In this document: one piece after another, positions 1-7,296 of the stretch
Numbering within the stretch: the first letter of the stretch is position 1
Layout: each line of letters starts with the position of its first letter
Assembly: GCA_938008575.1 (NCBI GenBank)
Contig: CALLKB010000085.1
Location: 1-9,441, forward strand
Direction of reading: 5' to 3'
From: an uncultured Cytophagaceae bacterium
GTDB lineage: Bacteria > Bacteroidota > Bacteroidia > Cytophagales > Spirosomataceae
DNA length: 9,441 nt
Translations under genes and position numbers: made by a program
Notes under the pieces: generated by a model
Seen by the model: the letters and a program-made list of their open reading frames with translations, nothing else
Databases searched by the model: none
What the model was told of the DNA's origin: nothing

Positions 1-102
1 ACAAATTACAAACTTTTAGATTGGCTATTATTTCCTTTAATTTGGGGAATGATTGTATATCGATTACCTCTTTATAAAAAGTACCTACATCAACCTCAAT
101 AA
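1..102 (+). CDS. C-terminal end of an unidentified membrane protein (partial)
   Basis: The first 33 codons of the window are open in frame 1 and end with TAA at 100-102. The 5' part lies outside the window. The peptide is coding-like: a hydrophobic stretch (LLDWLLFPLIWGMIVY, about codons 5-20) is followed by a short basic tail (RLPLYKKYLHQPQ). This suggests the last membrane helix of an inner-membrane protein with a cytoplasmic C-terminus. The stop is separated by a single base from the ATG of the symporter gene at 104, so the two genes are probably co-transcribed and translationally coupled. The fragment is too short to assign to a family. An alternative is that this is a non-coding leader, but the reading frame, composition and tight junction make a real gene end more likely. 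Confidence 0.6.
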   Translation, partial: TNYKLLDWLLFPLIWGMIVYRLPLYKKYLHQPQ

Positions 103-103
103 C

Positions 104-1336
104 ATGAAACTAAGTTTAACGCAAAAAATCATCATTGGATTTGTCTTAGGACTCGCTTTAGGTGAATATCTATTTATTACCCTTTCTCCAGAAGTAAGCC
201 ACGATATTGCGAGTAAAGTTCAAGTGATCTCCAAGATCTTTTTGCGCTTAATCAAAATGATTGTAGGCCCATTGGTCTTTTGTACCTTGGTCGTAGGTAT
301 TGCCAAATTAGGCGATTTCAAGGCCGTGGGACGTATCGGAATCAAAACCATTGGCTACTTCTATTTTGCAACCATTTTATCATTAGTCACAGGATTAGTG
401 GTGGTGAATGTAACCCAACCGGGTAGCTTGCAATCTTGGCCTAAACCTAGCGCAGGTACAGAAACGGGCATAGATGCTAGTAAAGCAAAGAGTTTAGAAG
501 ATTTCATCTTACATATCTTTCCTGACAGTTTCTTCAAAGCATTAGCTGAAAATGAAATTCTCCAAATTGTGATCTTCTCGCTATTCTTCGGAGTTGCCTT
601 GGGATCCATCGGTGAGACAGGAAAACGCCTTATCCATGTCATTGAAAACTTGGCTGAAGTGGTTTTCAAAATGGTGAATTATGTAATGGAAGTAGCACCT
701 TATGCGGTCTTTGCGGCGATGACAACCGTGGTGGCCAACAAAGGTTTAAGCATTCTCATCAGTTATGGTTACTTGATGATTTGTTTCATGGGCGGACTTT
801 TGTTCTTTACAACTGTCATCCTGTGGATTATCGCAGCAGTCAATGGAATCAATTATTGGAAATTGATCAAAGAGTTAAAAGAAGCTTTATTGATCTCCTT
901 TTCTACCGCTAGTTCAGAAGCTTCATTTCCGCAAACCATTGCGGCTTTGGAGAAATTTGGATGTAGCCGCCGGATTGTAGGATTTGTATTGCCATTAGGT
1001 TACAGCTTCAACCTGGATGGTTCGATGTTGTACATGACCTTTGCAACGGGCTTTATTGCACAAGCCTATGGAGTCCATTTAAGTATGGAGCAACAAATCA
1101 CTATGTTATTAACCTTGATGATTACGTCCAAAGGTATAGCAGGTGTACCTCGCGCGTCCCTTGTCATCATTGCAGGGACCTTAACCATGTTCAATTTACC
1201 TGCTGAAGGAATCGCCTTATTATTGGGTGTGGATCCATTCTTAGATATGGGTAGAACGGTGACTTCAGTCGCTGGAAATGGTGTAGCGACTTGTGTGGTT
1301 TCGAAGTGGGAAGGAGAATTTACGCCTACTACTTAA
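104..1336 (+). CDS. dicarboxylate/amino acid:cation symporter (DAACS/SDF family, DctA-like)
   Basis: This is a secondary transporter of the inner membrane, expected to import C4-dicarboxylates or acidic amino acids with Na+ or H+. The protein is 410 aa, normal for the family. Hallmarks are the hairpin-1 serine motif (STASSEASFP, 267-276), the FNLDGS version of the NMDGT motif (302-307), hairpin 2 (SKGIAGVP, 342-349), and the last helix with D377, D381, R384 and T385 followed by GNGVAT (391-396). The hairpin-1 SSE and GYSFNLDG sequences resemble DctA more than GltP. By alignment from memory with the archaeal aspartate transporter GltPh, S388 and N392 replace a Na+-site Asn and Asp. The ATG at 104 is preferred over an in-frame TTG at 53 because MKLSLTQKI is a typical beginning and the earlier start would overlap the upstream gene by 50 bases. 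No Shine-Dalgarno site is seen; coupling to the preceding stop is likely. The end overlaps the convergent permease gene by 8 bases. The substrate cannot be fixed. Confidence 0.92.
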   Translation: MKLSLTQKIIIGFVLGLALGEYLFITLSPEVSHDIASKVQVISKIFLRLIKMIVGPLVFCTLVVGIAKLGDFKAVGRIGIKTIGYFYFATILSLVTGLVVVNVTQPGSLQSWPKPSAGTETGIDASKAKSLEDFILHIFPDSFFKALAENEILQIVIFSLFFGVALGSIGETGKRLIHVIENLAEVVFKMVNYVMEVAPYAVFAAMTTVVANKGLSILISYGYLMICFMGGLLFFTTVILWIIAAVNGINYWKLIKELKEALLISFSTASSEASFPQTIAALEKFGCSRRIVGFVLPLGYSFNLDGSMLYMTFATGFIAQAYGVHLSMEQQITMLLTLMITSKGIAGVPRASLVIIAGTLTMFNLPAEGIALLLGVDPFLDMGRTVTSVAGNGVATCVVSKWEGEFTPTT

Positions 1337-2552
1337 TTTCAAACGTCATTTGAACCGCTTTGCGGGCTGGAAAAATGGATGCGATAAAGGTGATGATGAT
1401 GACGGCAACGGCTGTCCAAACAAAATCCATTGCATGCATTTGAATCGGGTAGGCATCAATTAACGCATTGGGAATACCAAGTGGAACAATCCCAAATTGT
1501 TGTTGGGCCCATGCCAAAACAAAACCAAGTAACATTCCCACGATTGCACCCGAAAAGCTAATGATTAAGCCTAAGTAGAGGAAACTTCTCAACAATTGTT
1601 TCGGGCTGATTCCCATGGCCATCAGTGAACGAAGGTCTTTTCGTTTTTCAATAACCAAAAGCGATAGCGAATAAAAGAGTGTAAAAGAGGCTATTCCCAT
1701 GACGAAAGCCATGATTAGAAATACGAATAGTTTCTCGATTTTGATGGCTTTCAATAAAAGCGCATGTTGTTCATCACGCGTTTGAACCGTATAATTCCGA
1801 CCTAATATTTGGCTAATTTGTTCCTTGACTTGCGTGTCTTTGACATCATCCTTCAATACAATTTCATAGGCTGATCGCATCCCTTCGGAACCCACGAGCG
1901 CTTCCATCCATGTTAGCGGAACGATAACAGTTTGATTATCAAAATTCTGTTCCACTTCTAGGACAGCCGATGGAAAAAAGGTTTGACTCCGAATCGTGTT
2001 TTCGTTGAGCGAGAAACGGCGAAGGCGATTATGATCTGGATACCACGCTTGAATAGGTTCAACCGTATTTTCAAAACTCATACCCATATTCAAAAACACC
2101 CCAATTCCCACGAATGCGAAAGCCTGCGTGGAATCCCCTAGAAAATACTCCCCTTCCACCACTTGTTTCTTAAGGCGATTGGCAGCAAGATATGAGGAAT
2201 CTACCCCTTTGAATCGAACAACCAATTGTTTTTGATCGAAGCGAATAAGTCCTTGATCTTCTAATACTGGATTAATGTAAGCGATACCCGGGATGGCACG
2301 AATAGAGGCTAATTGGGAGGCATTCAATTGTACTCGTTGCTGTTCCGCGGACAATATGCGCAAATCGGGATCAAAGGTTTTGAACAACCCTTTTTGGAAA
2401 TCCTCCAAACCATTGAAAACAGACAAAATTAGGATAAGCGCCATCACTTCGATTCCCACACTAATCATGGAAATACGGGAAATGAGGGAGATAAAACTCG
2501 CCTTACTTTTTGAAAAAAAATACCTTTTTGCAATAAATAAGGATAGATTCAC
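1329..2552 (-). CDS. LolC/LolE-type ABC transporter permease (FtsX-like domain)
   Basis: This is an inner-membrane subunit of a LolCDE-type ABC transporter, which in Gram-negative bacteria releases lipoproteins for delivery to the outer membrane. The protein is 407 aa with the standard four-helix layout: a basic N-terminus (FIAKRYFFSKSK, 6-17), helix 1 at about 22-46 ending in the SVFNG motif (44-48), a periplasmic domain at about 50-270, and helices at about 275-300, 322-349 and 377-394. The EKRKDLRSLMAMGIS loop (302-316) is the expected coupling segment to the ATPase. The start is GTG at 2550-2552; the next methionines would cut into helix 1. It lies 11 bases after the rbfA stop on the same strand, so the two form an operon. 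No ATPase (LolD) gene is present nearby, so the partner must be encoded elsewhere. A T8 tract on the coding strand lies near codons 11-13. Whether it is a LolC, a LolE or a merged single-type subunit cannot be told. Confidence 0.9.
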   Translation of the reverse strand: MNLSLFIAKRYFFSKSKASFISLISRISMISVGIEVMALILILSVFNGLEDFQKGLFKTFDPDLRILSAEQQRVQLNASQLASIRAIPGIAYINPVLEDQGLIRFDQKQLVVRFKGVDSSYLAANRLKKQVVEGEYFLGDSTQAFAFVGIGVFLNMGMSFENTVEPIQAWYPDHNRLRRFSLNENTIRSQTFFPSAVLEVEQNFDNQTVIVPLTWMEALVGSEGMRSAYEIVLKDDVKDTQVKEQISQILGRNYTVQTRDEQHALLLKAIKIEKLFVFLIMAFVMGIASFTLFYSLSLLVIEKRKDLRSLMAMGISPKQLLRSFLYLGLIISFSGAIVGMLLGFVLAWAQQQFGIVPLGIPNALIDAYPIQMHAMDFVWTAVAVIIITFIASIFPARKAVQMTFEIK

Positions 2553-2563
2553 GGGAAAGCGAA

Positions 2564-2944
2564 TTATAATTCTTCAGATGGAATTCCGTCAGATGGCGGA
2601 ATAACTAAACCCTCAAACAAGGCTTCGATTTTAGCAGCATAAGCAGCTGTATCATCCAAATAAAAACCTAAATGGGGAATAATACGCGCTTGTTTACGGA
2701 TTCGATTTGCCAAAGCATTGCGAATGGCTTTATTCTTTTCAGATAATGAATACATGATTTGATTGACATCGTCGGCCAACAAGAAACTCAGGTAAACACG
2801 AGCAACCGATAAATCTGGACTCACTTTTACATCCGTCACCGTGACCATCGCGTTGCCGAACAGCTCTCTAAATTCTTTTTGAAAGATATCACTTAAATCC
2901 TTTTGGATTTGTCTCCCAAACTTTTGTTGACGTTTACTTTCCAT
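2564..2944 (-). CDS. rbfA: 30S ribosome-binding factor RbfA
   Basis: RbfA is a small cytoplasmic KH-fold protein that binds the immature 30S subunit and helps late 16S rRNA maturation, especially in the cold. The 126-aa protein shows the family pattern: a basic N-terminal helix (RQQKFGRQIQKDLSDIFQKE), then VTVTDVKVSPDLSVARVYLS (34-53) with the diagnostic SPDLS, an RNALANRIRKQARIIP helix region (75-90) and the closing HLGFYLDD strand (91-98). The acidic C-terminal tail (about 112-126) is variable in the family. The ATG at 2942-2944 has a GGAG five bases upstream, the clearest ribosome-binding site in the window. It is the first gene of a two-gene operon with the Lol-type permease, an arrangement I recall in other Bacteroidota. 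It is divergent from the membrane-protein gene at 3035 across a 90-base AT-rich gap in which I see only imperfect promoter matches. Confidence 0.95.
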   Translation of the reverse strand: MESKRQQKFGRQIQKDLSDIFQKEFRELFGNAMVTVTDVKVSPDLSVARVYLSFLLADDVNQIMYSLSEKNKAIRNALANRIRKQARIIPHLGFYLDDTAAYAAKIEALFEGLVIPPSDGIPSEEL

Positions 2945-2949
2945 ATTTG

Positions 2950-2953
2950 CTCC
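2950..2953 (-). promoter_or_regulatory. Shine-Dalgarno site of rbfA
   Basis: On the minus strand GGAG stands five bases before the rbfA ATG (GGAGCAAATATG). It is notable because the other complete genes in the window have no recognisable Shine-Dalgarno sequence, as is usual in Bacteroidota. It supports the chosen rbfA start. Confidence 0.55.
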
Positions 2954-3034
2954 GATGCTTTTCTACTCAAAAATCTCACAAATTTCACAATAATAATTGG
3001 AATCACCGTAATTTAGCGAATTCAAAATTCAATT

Positions 3035-4405
3035 ATGTTCCAATTTCTACGTTCTAACGCATCTATTCCACTAATAATCATGTTGGTGATCTGGGGATTG
3101 GCAACATTTCTGTTTGTTCAGGCAGACATCGAACCCTTTTATTGGGAATTAAAGAATCAATTGATTGGTCAAAAACTGAATGAGGGCTTTCGGATGTATC
3201 AAGATATCCGGGATAATTCAGGGCCATTAGCTGCTGGATTCTTCCAATTATTAGACGCTATGTCGATTCCCATGTCCATGAATGCCTACTGGGCAAGTGG
3301 GTTAATTATACTTCAGGCATTTATCTTTCAGCGAACCATTCAACGTTATGAATTAATGCCTCCGATGGGCTATTTGCCATTTTTCATCTATGCGGTATTT
3401 TTCCATTTCTCTTTGGAATTCATCATTCCCTCGGCAGCTCTGCTAGGCTTGACATTTCTGATATTGGCCTGGCAAGAAATCGTCAAACAACAAAGTACCT
3501 TGAATGTAGATGACCGGGTTTTCTTGATTGGACTTTTCATCGGCGCGGCGGGACTTTGTTACCCGAGTTACTTTCTGTTTATCTTTTGGGGGATTTTAAG
3601 TTTGGTATTTTATTCAGGTATCAATATCCGACAAATGCTCCTGGTACTTGTTGGCTTTCTCATTATCAACATCATCACGGGACTAGTCTATACTTACCAT
3701 GGAAATTTCCCTTATTTAATTCAGGTATTCCAAAATTCAGCGATTCAATTCCATGCCCCAGCTTGGGAGCAATTAAAAGAGATTGCCTGGGCTTATATTC
3801 CTGCCTTCGGATTTGCCATTTATGGTTTTTGGAAAGTGGTCGAGAATCCCAAGATTAAATCGACGGGGCAGAAAGCGCAGCAAACCAATTTGATTTGGAT
3901 CTTTACGAGCATCATAGCCATTTTCACATTGCCTGCCACATCGAGTAACAATGTGTTGTTCTTCCTACCGGCATTGGCTTATTTCAGTTTAAATAGCTTT
4001 TTCCTATTGAAGAAATATTGGATACGCGAAATGATGCTTTGGCTGATGTTGGCAATGACTTATTTCTCACTTCAATGGGATTGGAAGCTGCAAGAAAATA
4101 AGCGTATCAAAGCTTCTGAGATTTCACTTCGCAATGAAAAGTTGATGGTCTTAGGCCCCCAAATTGAAGCATATCGCTATAATCAGATGTCGGGCCCCTT
4201 TGTTAATTGGGAACTATCCAAATCCATTTTTAACGAATTGGATCAATTCAAAACAATCGTTCTATTGGATCAATACATGACCCAAGATCCACCAACGTAT
4301 ATCTATGATCCAACGGGGAAATTTAAGCGCATGCAAAACTACCTCCCCTATCTGCGCGTGCGATATAAGGAGACAAGCAAGCATTTATACAAACGTGTAA
4401 TTTAG
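3035..4405 (+). CDS. polytopic inner-membrane protein of unknown function, tentatively DUF6427-like
   Basis: I cannot assign a reaction. The 456-aa protein has about ten hydrophobic segments between residues 11 and 346 (for example 11-30, 113-131, 161-182, 199-221, 286-300, 305-325) and a soluble C-terminal part (about 350-456) ending in a basic tail. The loop after helix 1 carries MYQDIRDNSGPLAAGFFQLLD (54-74), and the C-terminal part contains YRYNQMSGPFVNWELSKSIF (380-399) and DPPTYIYDP (418-426). This layout, an N-terminal helix, a loop with a substrate-like motif, many helices and a small C-terminal domain, recalls GT-C glycosyltransferases and the Bacteroidota family DUF6427. That match is from memory and is an inference. 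Start ATG at 3035; no Shine-Dalgarno site. The upstream gap (2945-3034) has only an imperfect -7 match (TAATTTAG, 3009-3016). The last four bases overlap the convergent rpiB gene. Confidence 0.75.
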   Translation: MFQFLRSNASIPLIIMLVIWGLATFLFVQADIEPFYWELKNQLIGQKLNEGFRMYQDIRDNSGPLAAGFFQLLDAMSIPMSMNAYWASGLIILQAFIFQRTIQRYELMPPMGYLPFFIYAVFFHFSLEFIIPSAALLGLTFLILAWQEIVKQQSTLNVDDRVFLIGLFIGAAGLCYPSYFLFIFWGILSLVFYSGINIRQMLLVLVGFLIINIITGLVYTYHGNFPYLIQVFQNSAIQFHAPAWEQLKEIAWAYIPAFGFAIYGFWKVVENPKIKSTGQKAQQTNLIWIFTSIIAIFTLPATSSNNVLFFLPALAYFSLNSFFLLKKYWIREMMLWLMLAMTYFSLQWDWKLQENKRIKASEISLRNEKLMVLGPQIEAYRYNQMSGPFVNWELSKSIFNELDQFKTIVLLDQYMTQDPPTYIYDPTGKFKRMQNYLPYLRVRYKETSKHLYKRVI

Positions 4406-4845
4406 CAGCAGGCGATTTTACCTACGCGACCTGCATGGCGACCACCTTCAAAAGGCGTATCGATAAATGCTTGCAAACAAGCTTTGGCTTCTTCCAAAGA
4501 AATAAAGCGAACGGGTAAACAAAGTACATTCGCATCATTATGCTGACGAACCAATTGGGCTACTTCGACATTCCAAGCCAATCCGGCACGAATTCCTTGA
4601 TGTTTGTTGGCTGTAATCGCCACTCCATTCGCACTGCCACAAAGCAAAAGACCGAAAGTCGACTCCCCACTTTCTACCGACTCCGCAACTGGATGCGCAA
4701 AATCAGGATAATCCACAGAATCAGCTGAATAGGTACCGCAGTCCTTCACAGAAATTCCTTGGGCTTTTAAAAAATCAATTAATTGATCTTTGTAATCAAA
4801 TCCTGCGTGATCGCCACCTACGGCGAATGATTTTGCTAATGTCAT
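4402..4845 (-). CDS. rpiB: ribose-5-phosphate isomerase B
   Basis: RpiB interconverts ribulose-5-phosphate and ribose-5-phosphate in the cytoplasm (non-oxidative pentose phosphate pathway). The 147-aa protein has the full RpiB/LacA/LacB signature: GGDHAGFDYK (10-19) with D12 and H13 at the substrate, YPDFAHPVA (46-54), the catalytic loop LLCGSANGVAITANK (67-81) with the base C69, QHNDANVLCL (101-110) with H102 and N103, R113, and EGGRHAGRV (133-141) binding phosphate. The usual catalytic Thr two residues after the Cys is Ser71, a variant I associate with Bacteroidota RpiB. The chain ends in two cysteines. Start ATG at 4843-4845 without a Shine-Dalgarno site; a perfect -7 box lies about 24 bases upstream. 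It is divergent from the LOG-family gene, and its stop interlocks with that of the membrane-protein gene. Activity on allose-6-phosphate is possible, as in some RpiB enzymes. Confidence 0.95.
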   Translation of the reverse strand: MTLAKSFAVGGDHAGFDYKDQLIDFLKAQGISVKDCGTYSADSVDYPDFAHPVAESVESGESTFGLLLCGSANGVAITANKHQGIRAGLAWNVEVAQLVRQHNDANVLCLPVRFISLEEAKACLQAFIDTPFEGGRHAGRVGKIACC

Positions 4846-4868
4846 AAAAAAGGAGTCAAATATTTTAA

Positions 4869-4876
4869 CAAAGGTA
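4869..4876 (-). promoter_or_regulatory. probable -7 promoter box for rpiB
   Basis: On the minus strand this reads TACCTTTG, an exact match to the Bacteroidota -7 consensus TAnnTTTG. It lies 23 bases before the rpiB ATG, giving a short leader. The nearest TTG upstream (in ATTGG) is 22 bases from the box, slightly longer than the usual 19-21, so the -33 element is weak. Confidence 0.5.
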
Positions 4877-4889
4877 AGCCGATATCACT

Positions 4890-4897
4890 TACATTTG
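4890..4897 (+). promoter_or_regulatory. probable -7 promoter box for the LOG-family gene
   Basis: TACATTTG matches TAnnTTTG exactly and lies 22 bases before the ATG at 4920. No good TTTG stands at the -33 position; the sequence there is TTTTAACA and overlaps the opposing rpiB -7 box, so the two promoters are back to back in a 74-base gap. Confidence 0.5.
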
Positions 4898-4919
4898 CCA
4901 ATGTTCAAACAGATAAATT

Positions 4920-5639
4920 ATGACCGATCAATGGAGAGAAGATGAAGACCGTATTAAGAAGGTTTTCGGTGACAAAACCTGGGCTCAAATAAAATCAGAA
5001 GAGTCTTGGCGGATTTTTAAAATCATGAGTGAATTCGTCGAGGGAATCGACAAATTGTCTAAAATAGGCCCTTGCGTAAGTATTTTTGGTTCAGCTCGAA
5101 CCAAGCCCGATGATAAATATTATCAAATAGCGGAACAAATTGCCGCAAAACTAGTCCGACACGGTTATGGAGTCATCACAGGTGGTGGACCCGGAATCAT
5201 GGAAGCGGGCAATAAAGGGGCAAAAAGTGAACGGGGACGTTCAGTCGGATTGAATATTGAACTTCCTTTTGAGCAAACGCCAAATCCATACATTGACCAC
5301 GACAAGAATATCAATTTTGATTTCTTTTTCGTTCGAAAAGTGATGTTTGTGAAGTATTCGCAAGGATTCATCATCATGCCGGGGGGCTTTGGCACCTTAG
5401 ATGAAATGTTTGAATCGTTGACACTTATTCAAACACACAAAATAGGTCAATTCCCGGTTGTGCTTGTAGGAACGGAATATTGGACAGGCTTATTTGAATG
5501 GATGAAAACGACGATGGTCCAACATGGTAATATTCATGAAGAGGATTTAGAGTACTTCTCGATTGTCGATACACCAACGGATGCTGTCCGTATCATCGAT
5601 GAATTCTACGCGAAATACTTATTAAAACCCAATTTTTAG
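4920..5639 (+). CDS. LOG-family protein (TIGR00730-type Rossmann fold, putative nucleoside-5'-monophosphate phosphoribohydrolase)
   Basis: LOG-family enzymes cleave the base from nucleoside 5'-monophosphates: cytokinin ribotides in plants and their associates, AMP or other NMPs in bacterial relatives. The 239-aa protein has a charged, mostly helical N-terminal extension (1-48), then the Rossmann core: VSIFGSARTKP (53-63), ITGGGPGIMEAGNKGA (86-101), the catalytic arginine in FFFVRKVMF (R139), and PGGFGTLDE (154-162) with E162 completing the active site. Motif order and length fit the family well. Start ATG at 4920; no Shine-Dalgarno site; a perfect -7 box lies upstream. It is a single-gene unit divergent from rpiB, and its TAG overlaps the stop of the PolX-like gene. 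In most free-living bacteria this family probably handles purine nucleotides rather than making a cytokinin signal. The older label 'lysine decarboxylase' should not be used. Confidence 0.92.
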   Translation: MTDQWREDEDRIKKVFGDKTWAQIKSEESWRIFKIMSEFVEGIDKLSKIGPCVSIFGSARTKPDDKYYQIAEQIAAKLVRHGYGVITGGGPGIMEAGNKGAKSERGRSVGLNIELPFEQTPNPYIDHDKNINFDFFFVRKVMFVKYSQGFIIMPGGFGTLDEMFESLTLIQTHKIGQFPVVLVGTEYWTGLFEWMKTTMVQHGNIHEEDLEYFSIVDTPTDAVRIIDEFYAKYLLKPNF

Positions 5640-7294
5640 GCCTTCGAAAAAAAGGCTTTCAATTCATTTAGCGGTAAGGCATTTAGGGTTAAGGCTTTCA
5701 ATAAGCCTCCCTTTCTGCCAACCCGAACGCCATATTCCATGTCCTTCAGTCCTTCGATTTTATGTGCATCCGGATTGATGGAAACGAAGACACCTTTATC
5801 CATCGCCTCATAAATATGGCGCCAATCCAAATCCAAACGATAAGGGCTTGCATTCAATTCAATACTTACGCCGTTAGCTTTGCAGGCATCTAAAATCTTG
5901 CTTGTATCGATCGGATACCCATTTCTTGTTAATAACAAACGACCTGTTGGGTGCCCTAAAATACTCGTATAGGGGTTTTCTATGGCTTTGATCAGTCGGC
6001 CCATGGCACGTTCTTGATCCATCACCAATTGGGCATGTACTGAAGCAACAACATAATCAAAGGATGCCAAAATTCGGTCATTATAATCCAAACTTCCATC
6101 CGGCAAAATATCCGCTTCGATTCCCTTTAAAATCTGAAAATCAGTCCACTGTTGATTCAAGGCATCGATTTCGGCATGTTGGCGGATGATATCTTCTTCC
6201 TTCAATCCTCCCGCATAGGCCGCGTATTGCGAGTGATCAGCAATACCGAAATAGGTCAGACCTAGGGCCCGACAAGCCTCTGCCATTTCCAAAAGCGTAT
6301 TCTTGCCATCAGAATAAGTTGAGTGATTGTGCAAACAACCTGTTAAATCAGCTAATTCAACGAGATCCACATTTTGGTGTTTGGCTGCCCATTCGAATTC
6401 CTTGAATCCTTCGCGCATCTCTGGAACGATAAAAGGAAGGTTTTGAGATGCATAAATCGATTCGACCGATTGAATATTTTTCTGTTGGAAAAAATTCACC
6501 TGTGCCAAATGCTCCGGATTCGAACCTAATTGAAATTGTAAACTACCTAATTGAGTTGCATCCGCAAAATGAATCTCAATGGGAATCAAATGCCCATCCA
6601 AATGTCCGCGCCAGGTAAACGGCGAGGATTGCTGGAAATCCGTTTGCATCCCCTCAATCCCCTCGATCAAACCCTGCGCACCGAACATGTCAGCAGTTTC
6701 CGCGATAAATACAAGGCTTGAAATCACTTCGCAATTTCGGCTCAATTCACCCGAAACTGAAATTTGAGGGAATAATGGCTCCAGCAAACCTAAGAGGTGT
6801 TGGCTTAATTTACCCGCCTTATCCAAACGTAATTTCCGGCTATTTTCTTTGAGAAATAAAATATAGGTTTTGACATTTTCTTGAATCGCTTTTCCAAATC
6901 CTTTGAGTTGTTCAAGCTGATTGGCATGACAGGCCGCCAACAAATCATCTAATTCTGTAATCCCCAATTCTCGCCAGATTACTCCAACCTTTTTAGGCCC
7001 TAAACCTTTAATTTTTAATATATCTAGAATCCCAGGAGGCGTTTGCTCGATCATGGCATCCATGTCGGCGCACGTTCCTGTTTGGGCAATATCTTGTACG
7101 ATTTGAACAACAACCTTTCCTACCCCAGGAATGGCATACAGCGCATCTTGATCACAATTCGCAATGCGCCCTGCAAATTTATCTAAACCCCGTGCCGCAA
7201 AGCTGAGGTTTTTGCTTTTAAATTCGTTGATGCCATGCACATCCCACAATTTGACTAAGAGCTCGAGGGCATCTACAATTTGTTCGTTCTCCAT
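5636..7294 (-). CDS. polX: PolX-like HhH/PHP protein with degenerate polymerase site
   Basis: This is a family-X polymerase/3'-5' exonuclease type protein, expected in base excision repair. The 552-aa chain has the bacterial PolX layout and nearly normal length. The N-terminal helix-hairpin-helix region has IPGVGK (55-60), IKGLGPKKVG (95-104) and LKGFGKAIQENV (130-141). A nucleotidyltransferase-like region follows (about 155-310), then a C-terminal PHP domain (319-552). PHP metal ligands are all present: H322, H324, D329, H354, E393, H420, H448 (GHPTGR), D509 and H511 (NPDAH). The polymerase palm, however, reads SGELSRNCEVISSLVFI (181-197) where active enzymes have GSxRR followed by GDxD, and IPIEIHF (237-243) where they have a third Asp. 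The three catalytic Asp thus appear as Ser193, Val195 and Glu240. I infer a phosphoesterase or exonuclease without polymerase activity. The ATG is two bases after the ogt stop, so it is the second gene of a repair operon. Its stop overlaps the LOG gene's. Confidence 0.9.
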   Translation of the reverse strand: MENEQIVDALELLVKLWDVHGINEFKSKNLSFAARGLDKFAGRIANCDQDALYAIPGVGKVVVQIVQDIAQTGTCADMDAMIEQTPPGILDILKIKGLGPKKVGVIWRELGITELDDLLAACHANQLEQLKGFGKAIQENVKTYILFLKENSRKLRLDKAGKLSQHLLGLLEPLFPQISVSGELSRNCEVISSLVFIAETADMFGAQGLIEGIEGMQTDFQQSSPFTWRGHLDGHLIPIEIHFADATQLGSLQFQLGSNPEHLAQVNFFQQKNIQSVESIYASQNLPFIVPEMREGFKEFEWAAKHQNVDLVELADLTGCLHNHSTYSDGKNTLLEMAEACRALGLTYFGIADHSQYAAYAGGLKEEDIIRQHAEIDALNQQWTDFQILKGIEADILPDGSLDYNDRILASFDYVVASVHAQLVMDQERAMGRLIKAIENPYTSILGHPTGRLLLTRNGYPIDTSKILDACKANGVSIELNASPYRLDLDWRHIYEAMDKGVFVSINPDAHKIEGLKDMEYGVRVGRKGGLLKALTLNALPLNELKAFFSKA

Positions 7295-7296
7295 GC

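Noticed and set aside
53..103. An upstream in-frame TTG that would extend the symporter by 17 residues
   Set aside because: It would overlap the upstream coding frame, adds a non-typical N-terminus, and the ATG at 104 directly follows the preceding stop codon.
361..669. A 102-codon open frame on the minus strand inside the symporter gene
   Set aside because: It is fully antisense to a well-conserved gene and its protein resembles no family; it is a shadow of the codon structure.
2511..2527. A8 tract near the start of the Lol-type permease as a phase-variation switch
   Set aside because: Eight bases is short for slippage-based switching, the frame is intact, and the gene family is normally essential.
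2945..3034. Divergent promoters in the rbfA/membrane-protein gap
   Set aside because: Only 7-of-8 matches to the -7 box (GAAATTTG minus, TAATTTAG plus) without properly spaced -33 elements; too weak to list as sites in AT-rich DNA.
4920..5639. Lysine decarboxylase annotation for the Rossmann-fold gene
   Set aside because: The PGGxGTxxE and GGGxGxM motifs are those of LOG phosphoribohydrolases; the decarboxylase name is a historical misannotation of the family.
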